Assembly: GCA_937877685.1 (NCBI GenBank)
Contig: CALFGU010000113.1
Span: 1-24,374 of the forward strand
Source: an uncultured Prevotella sp.
GTDB taxonomy: Bacteria > Bacteroidota > Bacteroidia > Bacteroidales > Bacteroidaceae
Direction of reading: 5' to 3'
Length of the DNA stretch: 24,374 nt
The first letter of the stretch is position 1. Each line of letters opens with the position of its first letter. Made by a program: the position numbers and the translations under genes. Under the pieces are notes generated by a model that worked only from the letters and a program-made list of their open reading frames with translations, had not been told where the DNA came from and searched no databases. Positions 1-8,597 of the stretch are shown here, in pieces.

Positions 1-28
1 CTACAAGTATGTATTCCCACGTTTTCAT
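1..28 (-). CDS. start of a further gene, cut by the window edge
   Basis: An ATG at 28-26 on the minus strand opens a frame reading MKTWEYILV before the window ends. A purine-rich GAGGGAAA stretch lies just upstream. It follows the amidase and the boundary element at 72-144, so it probably begins the next transcription unit or continues the lysis cassette. Lys-Thr-Trp followed by hydrophobic residues would suit a small membrane protein such as a spanin or holin, but nine residues do not allow a call. Confidence 0.4.
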
Positions 29-71
29 AGTTATTTCCCTCAAATTTTCGTTTTAACGGCGTTTTAGGAGT

Positions 72-144
72 TGAGTGGTATAATTTATTATCTCAACAGA
101 GAAACCCCGTCAAATCGCCTCTTTTTGCGTCAAACGGGCAATCA
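72..144 (-). repeat. boundary repeat element, copy A
   Basis: Read on the minus strand, this starts at the amidase stop codon (TGATTGCCCG, also present at the large terminase stop in copy B). It continues with the arm at 128-99, which ends CGGGGTTTCTC, and then an A/T core GAGATAATAAATTATA. The core is flanked by a short inverted repeat, GTTGAG and CTCAAC. Roughly three quarters of positions match copy B over about 70 bases by eye. It occupies most of the 141-base space between the amidase and the next gene. Function is unknown; a promoter or regulator site is the leading guess. Confidence 0.65.
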
Positions 145-795
145 CGCGATACAAAGTCCGTAAGGAATACCAAAAAACTTGCAGATTGCCGCGACATGAA
201 GGTTGACTATCGTATCACGGCCTTCTGGGGTACGCACGAACATCGAATCCTGCTCATTATCTTGGAAAAGATTCTCGGTCAAGACCGCAGGGCAGTTCGT
301 CCCCATCAATACTGTAAATCGGGCGGTCTTGTATAACTCCGCTGGGACAGAGCGGTTGCCTTTCATCCCCATCGCAATCCCGGTTTCCCAATAGGTGCGA
401 GCCATGACTTTGCTCTCAATAGAAGCGGTTTCCGCTACCCAAGCGGATACCCCCCTCGCGTTCTGCCATTTCTCCCCGTTCCCTGCGGCGTTGAGGTGGA
501 TACTGAAAAAGTACACCTTCTTACCGGGATTGTCCTTAACTATCCTATTGACACGATGGCATCGCTCGGCAAGCGATGGGTCGGTCTTCTCGGTGACGGT
601 CTGACGGGCATCAAGACCTAACTCACGGCAAGCCGCTACAATCTTCGGCACAACCAACCTCGCCCATTCGCCCTCATACAATCCATATACCTTCTTTCCG
701 TCAACCATACGGAAGTCCGGGGAGTGCTTACCGATAGTGTACTCCCGCGTCCCGTGACCGGGCTCAAAAAGCAAAATTACATTCGATAAATCCAT
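142..795 (-). CDS. N-acetylmuramoyl-L-alanine amidase (Amidase_3 type), phage endolysin
   Basis: This 217-aa protein should hydrolyse the amide bond between N-acetylmuramic acid and L-Ala in peptidoglycan, releasing progeny phage. Visible motifs fit the zinc amidase family. EPGHG (residues 11-15) supplies His14. LYEGEWA (39-45) supplies a Glu ligand. SIHLNA (98-103) supplies His100. LTENLF (172-177) supplies the catalytic Glu174. The length is that of a bare catalytic domain, with no cell-wall-binding repeats and no signal peptide, so export would depend on a holin. The ATG at 795 is six bases after the stop of the upstream glycosyltransferase-like gene. The family call is firm. The exact substrate bond follows the family rule and is not shown by the sequence. 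Confidence 0.9.
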   Translation of the reverse strand: MDLSNVILLFEPGHGTREYTIGKHSPDFRMVDGKKVYGLYEGEWARLVVPKIVAACRELGLDARQTVTEKTDPSLAERCHRVNRIVKDNPGKKVYFFSIHLNAAGNGEKWQNARGVSAWVAETASIESKVMARTYWETGIAMGMKGNRSVPAELYKTARFTVLMGTNCPAVLTENLFQDNEQDSMFVRTPEGRDTIVNLHVAAICKFFGIPYGLCIA

Positions 796-801
796 AGTCC
801 T

Positions 802-1566
802 TTATTTTTCGTAGATACACTTCTCCGGGTAGAGTTTATCCAACAATTTGTATAACGTACTACCCTCAATAAAATCCGGCGTACTGAACACCTCCTGCCC
901 GCTAAATCCGGCTTCAAACTCACCGAAAGACTTTGGCTTGAAATCCATCACGATTGTCGGCTCTATCTCGCCCCTGCTTAAAAGGATATTATTCCACCAA
1001 GCAAAGCACTCAATCGACGAACACCTACGCGCAATAATATCCTCAACCTTTGACTTGCACTCACGAACTATATCAGCACGAACGTGCATATTTCTGTGGA
1101 TGGCAAAATTGAGGTACGGAAGCCCGACAGATTCCAAGTAATTCCGTGTGTTGCTTAACATCCCCAAATAAGTGGATAGCCATTGCGATTGCGGAAGGAA
1201 ATACCGCCATTTGTATTCGGTGTCACGCACATAATAGGGATAGTTGTCGAAATCCACATCACGAAGGTAAAAGTGGTCGTCCATAGATGCGAGACATTCG
1301 GTAATCCCACCTGCCTCTATCGCGTACACTACGTTCGCCATTATATTAATGGTCTTATCTCCCATTGAACGACCTCTGCAAATAGGCATCCCGTCATAAT
1401 ACGGCAATTTCACCACCTCATCGGAAAGCCACTCCGGGCAATAACCAACCACAAGCACCCGGTCAATCCCGTGCCCGTACTTGGCAATACTGCGCAAGGA
1501 TTGCCTCAACTCGAAGCAATCCCCAGCACTACTCTTTCCCTTGCCAATAACGTAGAGAATATCCAT
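802..1566 (-). CDS. putative GT-A / Stealth-like glycosyl- or sugar-phosphate transferase
   Basis: This 254-aa protein starts DILYVIGKG, followed by an E/L/R-rich helix (FELRQSLRSI), then RVLVVGYCPEWL, and later SMDDHFYL near residue 94. The order matches the start of GT-A folds and especially Stealth-type phosphotransferases: a first strand, an LRxSLRxI helix, a V-x-V-x-G-x-x-P-x-W-L strand, and an acidic metal-binding DD. The C-terminal half is rich in Trp, Tyr and Cys, and I do not recognise it. It lies between the membrane/coiled-coil gene (1-base TAATG overlap) and the amidase. It could decorate the virion or alter host surface glycan. A purely structural role is not excluded. The fold is inferred from pattern only. 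Confidence 0.5.
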   Translation of the reverse strand: MDILYVIGKGKSSAGDCFELRQSLRSIAKYGHGIDRVLVVGYCPEWLSDEVVKLPYYDGMPICRGRSMGDKTINIMANVVYAIEAGGITECLASMDDHFYLRDVDFDNYPYYVRDTEYKWRYFLPQSQWLSTYLGMLSNTRNYLESVGLPYLNFAIHRNMHVRADIVRECKSKVEDIIARRCSSIECFAWWNNILLSRGEIEPTIVMDFKPKSFGEFEAGFSGQEVFSTPDFIEGSTLYKLLDKLYPEKCIYEK

Positions 1567-1955
1567 TATTTGCGCTCACTTGTAAACTGACCCTTATTAT
1601 TGCGGAGTTGCTTGTTTACATTAAGCCCCATCGCACGGACAATCTCGGTTATCTGTTTTTGTAGGTCGGCGATTTGCTTCTGGTACTGCAACTCTTGCGC
1701 GTTCTTTTCCTCCCGCAAGGTCTTCACCTCACCTTCAAGTTCCTTAATGCGGACATTCTGCGAAGCAATCCTCTCGTCCTGCGCTTTGAGTAACGGAGAA
1801 TAAAAATCCTCCATTGCTTTCCGCATATTGTCAATGTCGGAAGCCTTTACCTCGGCCTTGAGTTTGTTCTTCTGCACCCTTAATGTCACGAGGGTGAATA
1901 TACCACCTCCAGCGATAAAGGTGAGAATAGAAGATATTAATGTAATCCAGTCCAT
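1566..1955 (-). CDS. membrane-anchored coiled-coil protein, lysis-cassette candidate
   Basis: The 129-aa product has an N-terminal membrane segment (about residues 3-25, WITLISSILTFIAGGGIF) and then a long charged helix. Heptad-like spacing runs through about 60-105, and the tail is basic (NNKGQF). This topology suits an inner-membrane spanin subunit or an anchored accessory lysis protein, and the gene sits two genes before the amidase. I chose ATG 1955, preceded by AAAGGATAAG, over an upstream TTG in the same frame at 1982, because the TTG form adds nine residues ahead of an obvious membrane anchor. The start lies four bases after the stop of the 54-aa gene. Function is assigned from topology and position only. 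Confidence 0.6.
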   Translation of the reverse strand: MDWITLISSILTFIAGGGIFTLVTLRVQKNKLKAEVKASDIDNMRKAMEDFYSPLLKAQDERIASQNVRIKELEGEVKTLREEKNAQELQYQKQIADLQKQITEIVRAMGLNVNKQLRNNKGQFTSERK

Positions 1956-1959
1956 AATC

Positions 1960-2124
1960 TTATCCTTTAAATGTAGTAGCAACGCCCATAAACAGATACC
2001 CGCTACCGAGCGAGTTAATCATTGTCACAAGGACATTCTGCAATATCGGGCCAGTAATCTCGTTGTTGTTGTTGGCATCAATTACCGCCCGGACAGATGT
2101 AATCAAGTCAGAATAGTTCGCCAT
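1960..2124 (-). CDS. 54-aa stand-alone tail-fibre anchor domain
   Basis: ATG at 2124, TAA at 1960-1962. The product begins MANYSDLITSVRAVIDANN, continues NNEITGPILQNVL, and ends with MINSLGSGYLFMGVATTFKG. From memory this matches the N-terminal segment of many Bacteroidota phage tail-fibre proteins, which have a SDL...I...N..EITG..LQ..L..MINSLG.GY.F.GVAT pattern. In those proteins a long fibre follows, whereas here a stop codon comes straight after the domain. It begins two bases after the stop of the 405-aa tail protein, so it is translated with the tail genes. It may be an intact adaptor or the remnant of a lost fibre. Confidence 0.75.
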   Translation of the reverse strand: MANYSDLITSVRAVIDANNNNEITGPILQNVLVTMINSLGSGYLFMGVATTFKG

Positions 2125-2126
2125 AC

Positions 2127-3344
2127 TTATTCGTTGTCAAAATCGTTATTGTAATCGCTATTGAAGTCACCGTTCTTCATACGGATATATTCAAGGCCAA
2201 TCTTCTTTGCGATTGTGTCTGTTTCAAACTCAATCGCCACAGAAGCAATGTCGCCCTCTGCCTCCCACTCCGGCGTAAGCAAGAAAGTGCGGGCATAAAG
2301 GGTTTGAATCATATTACCACTCTGCGGATAATACTTAATAGTCACATAGTCCGCCATCCTTATAAACCGCATCACATCCAAGAGATACTCGGTTGCGAGG
2401 GTGTGCATCGTATAGACCTTCTTGCTTATCTGCTTCACGGGTTGGAATAATCCGTCACGGGTTTCGCCCTCCTCCTCAAATTCATACTTTGGCTTCGCAA
2501 TGTCCGCACGGAGGAACAACTCATTTATAAATGTCGGGTTTTTATATACTATCCTTCCCGCATCCATCACAAAGTCATCCTCATCGTACCATTCAATACT
2601 GATAAAATCATGCGTATTTGCAACAACCGTGAAGACATCGCTATACCAAACATCACGACCATCTGATACCTTGAAGTAATACTGGCCTATATCAATTGGA
2701 GAGTTGAAATAAACACCTCTTGTCGTTATGAGATAATCAAGATTTCCAACACGTTTCGCTGTCCACAAATCTTTTTTCCACATAGACCGAACAAATGTCC
2801 CGTCCGGCGTATATAAATCCAATGAAACGGGTAGGACTGGCTCTTGCGTTACAGACAAAAGCCACAACTGAGTGTCAGTCCTTCCATCTGTCGTAATCCA
2901 CTGCACGATTAGGTCGCTCGTCCCGGCGACAAGGGACATATCAACGGGGATGTCGCTACCCGTCCCCATAGCAATGGGCTCGCCATCGTCAGTAATAACC
3001 CAAGCCATCCCGTCACCTACCACCTTCGGATTGATTATTCGCAAAGTCCTTCCATCGTATGCAGAAATATCGCCGAAATCCCACAAAGTATTCCCCGGAC
3101 TTATATAAGTCCAACCATCGTTCCCGATTGCTTCGCTTGGCCTTGAACTCCCCATTATAATTCTCGTATCCGGGTTATAGCCGTCATACTTCGCCCGCTC
3201 AATCTGCGATGGGATAATATAGTCATCATTCGCGTAGAGCGGATAGATGTGCCCATATACCCACCATTTGCGGAAGTCCTGCTCATCCTTCCCGTTTGAC
3301 CCAATATACCACGGGAGGACAGAAAAGTTATTAAGTCGTGCCAT
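2127..3344 (-). CDS. distal tail / baseplate structural protein
   Basis: The 405-aa product has no membrane segment and is rich in Trp, Tyr, Asp and Gly, in the beta-rich style of virion proteins. A middle region (about 110-260) resembles repeated beta-sandwich units. The C-terminal region (about 275-390) has a conserved-looking block, including FLRADIAKPKYEFEEEGETR and then ATEYLLDVMRFIRMADYV, which I recall from Bacteroidota siphophage tail proteins. Its start overlaps the end of the 708-aa tail gene by 14 bases. Position after the tape measure and before the fibre-anchor and lysis genes supports a tail-tip or baseplate role. The end is low complexity (NSDYNNDFDNE). The exact role is not known. 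Confidence 0.6.
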   Translation of the reverse strand: MARLNNFSVLPWYIGSNGKDEQDFRKWWVYGHIYPLYANDDYIIPSQIERAKYDGYNPDTRIIMGSSRPSEAIGNDGWTYISPGNTLWDFGDISAYDGRTLRIINPKVVGDGMAWVITDDGEPIAMGTGSDIPVDMSLVAGTSDLIVQWITTDGRTDTQLWLLSVTQEPVLPVSLDLYTPDGTFVRSMWKKDLWTAKRVGNLDYLITTRGVYFNSPIDIGQYYFKVSDGRDVWYSDVFTVVANTHDFISIEWYDEDDFVMDAGRIVYKNPTFINELFLRADIAKPKYEFEEEGETRDGLFQPVKQISKKVYTMHTLATEYLLDVMRFIRMADYVTIKYYPQSGNMIQTLYARTFLLTPEWEAEGDIASVAIEFETDTIAKKIGLEYIRMKNGDFNSDYNNDFDNE

Positions 3345-5457
3345 AATTCAATGTCGCTTTGCAATTCATCGAAAGTAGTTCAAATGATAACCTCTTTATC
3401 TGCCCGTCTCCGAGGTTGGTCTTAACAAGTTTCACAAGGTCTGGAATCCAAGTGTGCGGGAAGTTAATCTCCTGCGTCTTCAACGGCATCGTCCCGATTG
3501 CCGTGCCGCTTACCCCGTCAATCTCATAGTCCGGGGCTGGAAGGTCGTATAGGTAATAATCCGCTAACAAAAGGAAGGACATATACCCATTTTGAAGCAC
3601 ATACTTATCATTCTCCCCATAGTTCACAAACGGGATTTTCCACTCTCCACCGACCTGCTTTGCACAAAGAAGCATGAATCCATCTTTTGATACTGCGGTG
3701 GGATTCAGAAGTACATAGTCAAGGTCGCTTGTGAACTGCGAAATATCTTTCCTTTCTACGCGCCCCTGCTCTACAAAGTCAGAAATAATGTCAATAGGAT
3801 ACCCGTTGAATTGTTCGGTTACATCATCCATCCAACCGAACTCAATGCGCCCGTAGGTTTCCGGCTTGTCATACTTATACGCGCTCTGTCCATCGGCAAG
3901 CGGTTTGTTCGTGCGGGTATATTTAAGTGTAGTGAGGTCAACCCCAACTGACGGGGTTGTGGAGTAAGACCCTCCCATGCGGAAGTATTCAATATGCTCA
4001 ATCCGTAACTTTCCGCTATCAATAAACCAATAGCAACGGAAGCAATCACGGAGCATATCAAAGACCTGCTTCAAACTGATATTACCGCGTTGTGCGGCTT
4101 CGTCATACTCCGCACTTACAATATTCGATTTGGGCGTTATAAAGAGCCGATAATCGGTTGGCCTTATATTACCCCCGTCTCCGTAAAGAAAACGGCTATA
4201 TGACGCGGAATCGGCGAAAGAAACGCCTGCATTGATTTTATTGAGCAATACAGAAATTACACTCCATAACGGGAACGCATCATTTAACGTAAATTCTTTG
4301 CGCCCGTCTTCCTCAAAAGTCCAATCAAGCGGTGTTCCAGTCCACCAAATCGTAACGCCTATCCAAGTGCTTGGGCAAACTGGCAACACATCCCCGATAC
4401 CCAGCACCTCAGGGAACACGGGCTTGACAAAGTACATTCCGCTATCTGTCTGTCCCCATTCTGTCGGCGTAGAAGAAAGGTCATCACGCAGGACAATAAC
4501 ATCGCCCGGTTGGTAGCCAAGCACCTTGTGATAATTCAGCGAGTTTTCGATGAAATCATCCGCGGGAATATTATGTGTTGACACGCCACCGATTGAATCC
4601 ACATCGCAAAGAATCCTGCAATAGACCCTCGTTTGTTCAAGTAATATCTCCAATGTCCCCGATTCTCCATTTACCGGGCTCATATTATAAACTCCAAATT
4701 TCCCGTCACTTATTGAGCGGAAACCACGCCATAAGATAGTATTATTTGAATCATAGATAGTTATTGCATAATCCCCAAGCACGGATGCTGGGGAAAGTCT
4801 ATAACCTCCCTTTGTCACATCTGCAAACGTGGTGCTTGATGAACTCTCCGAAAAAAACACCTCAGAGATTACACCCTGCCACGAACCATTCCCGGAAAGG
4901 TTATACTCTTGTATGTACCCGGATACGGCATCAAATTGAAAATCCCCGCTCTCTATTTCATTCCAAGTCTTTACATCGCACTCCTGCTCCCAATACATCC
5001 CGGAAAGGATGTTGGTTACATACCCGTTCCCCGAGCGGTATAACTGAAAGATTGGTCTCTTGGCGGCGGTAAGTTTCACAACCGCTGGGGCAAGTTGCAC
5101 AAGGTTGAACTCCTTTTCCAACCCTTCCAAAATGCCGTTGTATTCGTCATCCGGGGACGGGGTTACGACTACTGTCTTGGCATCCTCATCAATCTCACAG
5201 TCTGTCTTGTAAAAGTGCCCCTCAAAGATGGTTTCTGTTGACGCGTTGTATGCCATATCCACCCGCAAAGTGAATTTAGTGCTGATTGAGGATGAAACGA
5301 TGGTCGTATAGTCAGCCCCGATAAAAGTCAGTTTACCGCTCCATTTCTTGCGGAAGAACTTCTGTTCGCTCTCCAGCTTGAAATCAATGGCAACGGCATT
5401 CCCGATGACCGGGAACGCCTGCACGCCTTGAAGATAGAACTTATATACGGGTAACAT
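3331..5457 (-). CDS. large tail-tip / distal tail structural protein
   Basis: This 708-aa protein follows the tape measure with a 1-base TAATG overlap, the slot usually held by distal tail and tail-tip genes in siphophages. The N-terminal 100 residues (YKFYLQGVQAFPVIGNAVA and a following KFFRKKWSGKLTFIGADY) look like a domain that docks on the tape-measure or tube end. The rest is Tyr/Trp/Gly-rich with many short beta segments and no catalytic motif. There is no membrane segment, collagen-like repeat or peptidase motif. I would call it a distal-tail or baseplate hub component. The link to Dit or Tal proteins is positional. Confidence 0.6.
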   Translation of the reverse strand: MLPVYKFYLQGVQAFPVIGNAVAIDFKLESEQKFFRKKWSGKLTFIGADYTTIVSSSISTKFTLRVDMAYNASTETIFEGHFYKTDCEIDEDAKTVVVTPSPDDEYNGILEGLEKEFNLVQLAPAVVKLTAAKRPIFQLYRSGNGYVTNILSGMYWEQECDVKTWNEIESGDFQFDAVSGYIQEYNLSGNGSWQGVISEVFFSESSSSTTFADVTKGGYRLSPASVLGDYAITIYDSNNTILWRGFRSISDGKFGVYNMSPVNGESGTLEILLEQTRVYCRILCDVDSIGGVSTHNIPADDFIENSLNYHKVLGYQPGDVIVLRDDLSSTPTEWGQTDSGMYFVKPVFPEVLGIGDVLPVCPSTWIGVTIWWTGTPLDWTFEEDGRKEFTLNDAFPLWSVISVLLNKINAGVSFADSASYSRFLYGDGGNIRPTDYRLFITPKSNIVSAEYDEAAQRGNISLKQVFDMLRDCFRCYWFIDSGKLRIEHIEYFRMGGSYSTTPSVGVDLTTLKYTRTNKPLADGQSAYKYDKPETYGRIEFGWMDDVTEQFNGYPIDIISDFVEQGRVERKDISQFTSDLDYVLLNPTAVSKDGFMLLCAKQVGGEWKIPFVNYGENDKYVLQNGYMSFLLLADYYLYDLPAPDYEIDGVSGTAIGTMPLKTQEINFPHTWIPDLVKLVKTNLGDGQIKRLSFELLSMNCKATLNYGTT

Positions 5458-8400
5458 TATGACTTGATTTTACGGGTTAAATTCTTGTATCTTAAAATGA
5501 CATATCCACCTTCGTATGTCCTCCGTTCCTCACCCTGCTCACGGATTGCGTCAACGCCTTTTTCAATCTTCGTGAGGTCTGCCCCTCCAAGCATCTGTAC
5601 GGCAACCCCCGCCATCGCGGAGTTCGCCCTTTGGTACTTGTCCGCAAACGTGCCATCGTTAAGGGAATTGATGACATCCGGGATGACATCGCGGTATCGC
5701 CTTGAACTGCGCTTATTGATTACGGCGAAGTACTCACCGCCCTCGGCTCTCCGCTCCACTCCGTTGGATTTTCTTCCGAGCGAAATGTCGTGTCCGCTTG
5801 CGTGGCTTCCACCTTCCAACAACTCAACAGTTCCCTCCCCGTAGGTTTCGGCTTTCGTTACCTGCGCGGCCTTGATTTTACTTGCAAGGAAACTACCCCA
5901 CATTGTAGCAATCGCGGCAATAGCCAAAGCCGGGCCGACATACGGAATAGGGGAGAACGCAGACCACAGATTCGCGCTTGCGGTGGTAAGACTTGCCGCC
6001 TGCGAAATGCTATCCAAGACTAACTGCGCTTTTTGTGCTTTCTCCTGCTCTTTTAGCGCGGCCTCACGTTGCTTCTTGGCAAGTGCGAGTTCCTTCTCCG
6101 CTCTGCGGACATTATTCGCGTATCCATTAGCCGCCGCTTCGCGCTCTGAATCCAATATCCTCTGTGCGGACTCAACTTGTTTGTCAGCCGCCTGCACGGA
6201 TGCCTCAGCGGCCTTCTCCCACGAACTGATAATGGATGAAATGGATTCAGTAATGGTGTTCATTAACTCTTGGAACGCCGCCTTTCTGTCATCGTCCATA
6301 TTAATCCCCAGCACATCCCAAAGGTCGCCATATTTCTTCTTTCCTTCACTCGCGCCATCATTTGCCGCCTCAACCGCATCCTTGCCAAACTCTTTTATAA
6401 GGGCAATCCTCTGCTTATCGTATTTAGCATTGATAAGGGCTTCATTCTGCCGCATCTCCTCGGTAAGACGGGAGTTCTCTGCGATTTCGATTTCCTTGGC
6501 TTTCCACAACTTCGCAAGGCGCAAGCGGTACATCTCATCCGTACCCTCTGCAGTCCCAGCAATTTCAAGGTCAATGGTCTTCATCTCCTTGTTGAGTTGG
6601 TCTATCCACGCCTGCTCCTCTTTCTTCCGAGCATCATCCCTGCGTTTCTTTTCCGCGTCAAGTGCCTTTTGGTCTGCGGATGCAAGTTTCTCCCGGAGAG
6701 CCATCTGCTTTTCAATCAGTTCGGCCTCAATCTTACCGCGCTCGGAGGAATTGGCTTTCAACCCATTTAATCGCCTTTGCAGGGTTTCAATTTCAAGTTC
6801 TGATACCTTTGTATTGAACTCCTCGCGGGTAGCAATCTCCCCGGCTTGGAATTTCCTCAACAATTCAAGGCGTTGCTCTTGGTATTTCTTGTCGTTTTGG
6901 AGCGACCACGCCTGCGCGGTTTCTCCACCTCCGCCGCCGTCCGTTTTCGATTCCCGCGCCTCTAATCCGTACAACCGCGTTTTCGTCCTCATCGTGGCGG
7001 TCTGAAACGCGCTCTCGGACTGCTCAAGGCTAAAAAGTACATTGTTATATGCCTCGAGTTGCTTGTTGCTCGTTAAACCATATTGCCGAACAATGGCCGC
7101 AAAGGCTTTCTCGTCATCGGACACGGTTGCGAGCCACGCCTGCGCCCGCTCCCTCGCCTTTGTATCGTTCTTTTGCTGCATCTGGTCGTTCTGTCCGTAA
7201 ATCTTTGTCCGCGCTACGGCTATGTCATCCTCGGCCTTGATGATTTTCTTTGCATTCTCTATCCTGTCCCGGGTGATATTGTAATCAACGATATATGTTC
7301 GCAGGGCTTCTTTTGCCGCTTCCTCCTCGGCCTCCGTCTTATACTGCGTGCGATTAGTCGTTGCGAACAATTCGTCCAGCCTCGCTTTCTCTATATCTTG
7401 GAGCAACTCTTTCTCCTCGTCATAAAAGCCTTTCAGTTTATCGAGGTATTCCTGCCCGGCTTGTATGCGTTCCGCATTCGTCTTGCGTTGGTCGTTAAGG
7501 GCCTCCCGCAGCGATTCCAATTCGGGTTGCGCCTTTGCCCTTCTAATTCGGATAGACCATTCGCGCTCATACGATTCATCGAGGACTTCGTACAATTCGC
7601 GCCCGGCCCTCATCGCGTTCTGCGCCCCGGAAATGAAGTTGCTGAAATCAAATGTGGCGATGGCCTTCTGCATATAGTCCCACGTAGAGTTCAAGCCGGA
7701 CAATTCCCGGTTGAGTTCATCGCCCACAACCTGCGTTTCAAACGCGGCATCCTTCCATAGTTTGAATGCTCCGACAACCGCCGCCACCGCCGCCGCCGTG
7801 CCAGCCATCACGGCCATAAGCCCATTAGTGCTCATACCGAGCGACCCAGCAAGTCCGCTCACCGCCTCTTTGGTCTGCGCCATTGAGCCACGCCATTGCT
7901 GACCCATCCCGATAATCTTCCCAAGCGGGCCGGGGATGGCTTTCAGCGCGTTCTCATAGTGTCCCACCTCCAAAGTGTACTTTCCAGTCGCTTTTTGAAG
8001 GTTTGACATCTGCTCATAGAGTTTCCGCGCCTGCACCTCCATCTCCCGCTTTTTCTTGATGGCCTTGTCATCGGCTTCGCCCATCGCGTTGATTTGGATT
8101 TTCAGCAAACGATACTGCGCGGAGAGTCTATTATAAGACCCCTCCGCATTACGGGAAATCTCGGCTTGTAGTTTAAGGATTTGATTGTATTCCTTATTCG
8201 CGGCCTTCGCCACATTGAGGTCGTTCGTGGCTTTGATTTCAGCATCCCGGACGGCTTTCATCTGTTCCGCAAGTTCCTCGGCTTGCCTTGCGGTCATTTC
8301 GATTGACTGCCTCTGTTCATCAGTCGCACCGCTCAACCCTTGCATCGCCTTCGCGGCGGCGGCGGCATCGCTCTGTATCGCCTGCCTCAGTTCCCCGTAG

Positions 8401-8495
8401 GTCGCAATGGCCTCCTCCAACTGACTGATAAGGTCTTGGATACTATTGTCCGGCTGAATTAAATCTGAATACTTTATCGGGGAAGTATTTGCCAT
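5457..8495 (-). CDS. tail tape measure protein
   Basis: The 1012-aa product is the longest in the window. It is largely helical, with long Glu/Lys/Ala/Gln coiled coils at about 15-160, 300-480 and 530-700. A hydrophobic segment near 224-246 (MAVMAGTAAAVAAVVGAF) and another near 845-880 (around IPYVGPALAIAAIATMWGSF) match the membrane-inserting parts of tape measures. The C-terminal part has a Gly/His/Ser stretch and then VERRAEGGEYFAVINKRSSR, a pattern I recall from Bacteroidota phage tape measures. A Gly run (GGGGGE) sits near the middle. It sets tail length and may help DNA entry. By the rough lambda ratio of about 1.5 angstroms per residue, the tail would be on the order of 150 nm. Confidence 0.92.
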   Translation of the reverse strand: MANTSPIKYSDLIQPDNSIQDLISQLEEAIATYGELRQAIQSDAAAAAKAMQGLSGATDEQRQSIEMTARQAEELAEQMKAVRDAEIKATNDLNVAKAANKEYNQILKLQAEISRNAEGSYNRLSAQYRLLKIQINAMGEADDKAIKKKREMEVQARKLYEQMSNLQKATGKYTLEVGHYENALKAIPGPLGKIIGMGQQWRGSMAQTKEAVSGLAGSLGMSTNGLMAVMAGTAAAVAAVVGAFKLWKDAAFETQVVGDELNRELSGLNSTWDYMQKAIATFDFSNFISGAQNAMRAGRELYEVLDESYEREWSIRIRRAKAQPELESLREALNDQRKTNAERIQAGQEYLDKLKGFYDEEKELLQDIEKARLDELFATTNRTQYKTEAEEEAAKEALRTYIVDYNITRDRIENAKKIIKAEDDIAVARTKIYGQNDQMQQKNDTKARERAQAWLATVSDDEKAFAAIVRQYGLTSNKQLEAYNNVLFSLEQSESAFQTATMRTKTRLYGLEARESKTDGGGGGETAQAWSLQNDKKYQEQRLELLRKFQAGEIATREEFNTKVSELEIETLQRRLNGLKANSSERGKIEAELIEKQMALREKLASADQKALDAEKKRRDDARKKEEQAWIDQLNKEMKTIDLEIAGTAEGTDEMYRLRLAKLWKAKEIEIAENSRLTEEMRQNEALINAKYDKQRIALIKEFGKDAVEAANDGASEGKKKYGDLWDVLGINMDDDRKAAFQELMNTITESISSIISSWEKAAEASVQAADKQVESAQRILDSEREAAANGYANNVRRAEKELALAKKQREAALKEQEKAQKAQLVLDSISQAASLTTASANLWSAFSPIPYVGPALAIAAIATMWGSFLASKIKAAQVTKAETYGEGTVELLEGGSHASGHDISLGRKSNGVERRAEGGEYFAVINKRSSRRYRDVIPDVINSLNDGTFADKYQRANSAMAGVAVQMLGGADLTKIEKGVDAIREQGEERRTYEGGYVILRYKNLTRKIKS

Positions 8496-8509
8496 TTTCC
8501 TTTATTTTT

Positions 8510-8597
8510 GCGAAAACTCCGATTCTACGGCGTTTCTCTATTAAAATGATAAATCCCTTACCCCTTGGGAAGAAAATCGATTCTACGGCCTCTTTCG
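8510..8597 (+). repeat. boundary repeat element, copy E (two direct sub-repeats)
   Basis: Two direct copies of CGATTCTACGGC lie at 8520-8531 and 8578-8589 on the plus strand. Each is preceded by GAAAA and followed by a T-rich arm (GTTTCTC, or CTCTTTCGG). The first copy, 8510-8538, aligns with the arm of copies A-D. In orientation it opposes the genes, unlike copies A-C. It overlaps the end of the 252-aa gene and the 87-base gap before the tape measure. An open -1 reading frame also crosses it, so it may be partly coding. Confidence 0.5.

Noticed and set aside
2030..2085. AAC-rich stretch in the 54-aa gene as a diversity-generating retroelement variable repeat
   Set aside because: There are only four AAC codons in a row, with no second template copy, no reverse transcriptase and no lectin-like fold in the window.
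5872..7005. 377-aa open frame on the plus strand
   Set aside because: It is antisense to the tape measure. Its Ser/Ala/Phe-rich composition is the usual reverse-strand shadow of Glu/Lys/Ala/Arg coiled-coil codons, and it has no motif or ribosome site.
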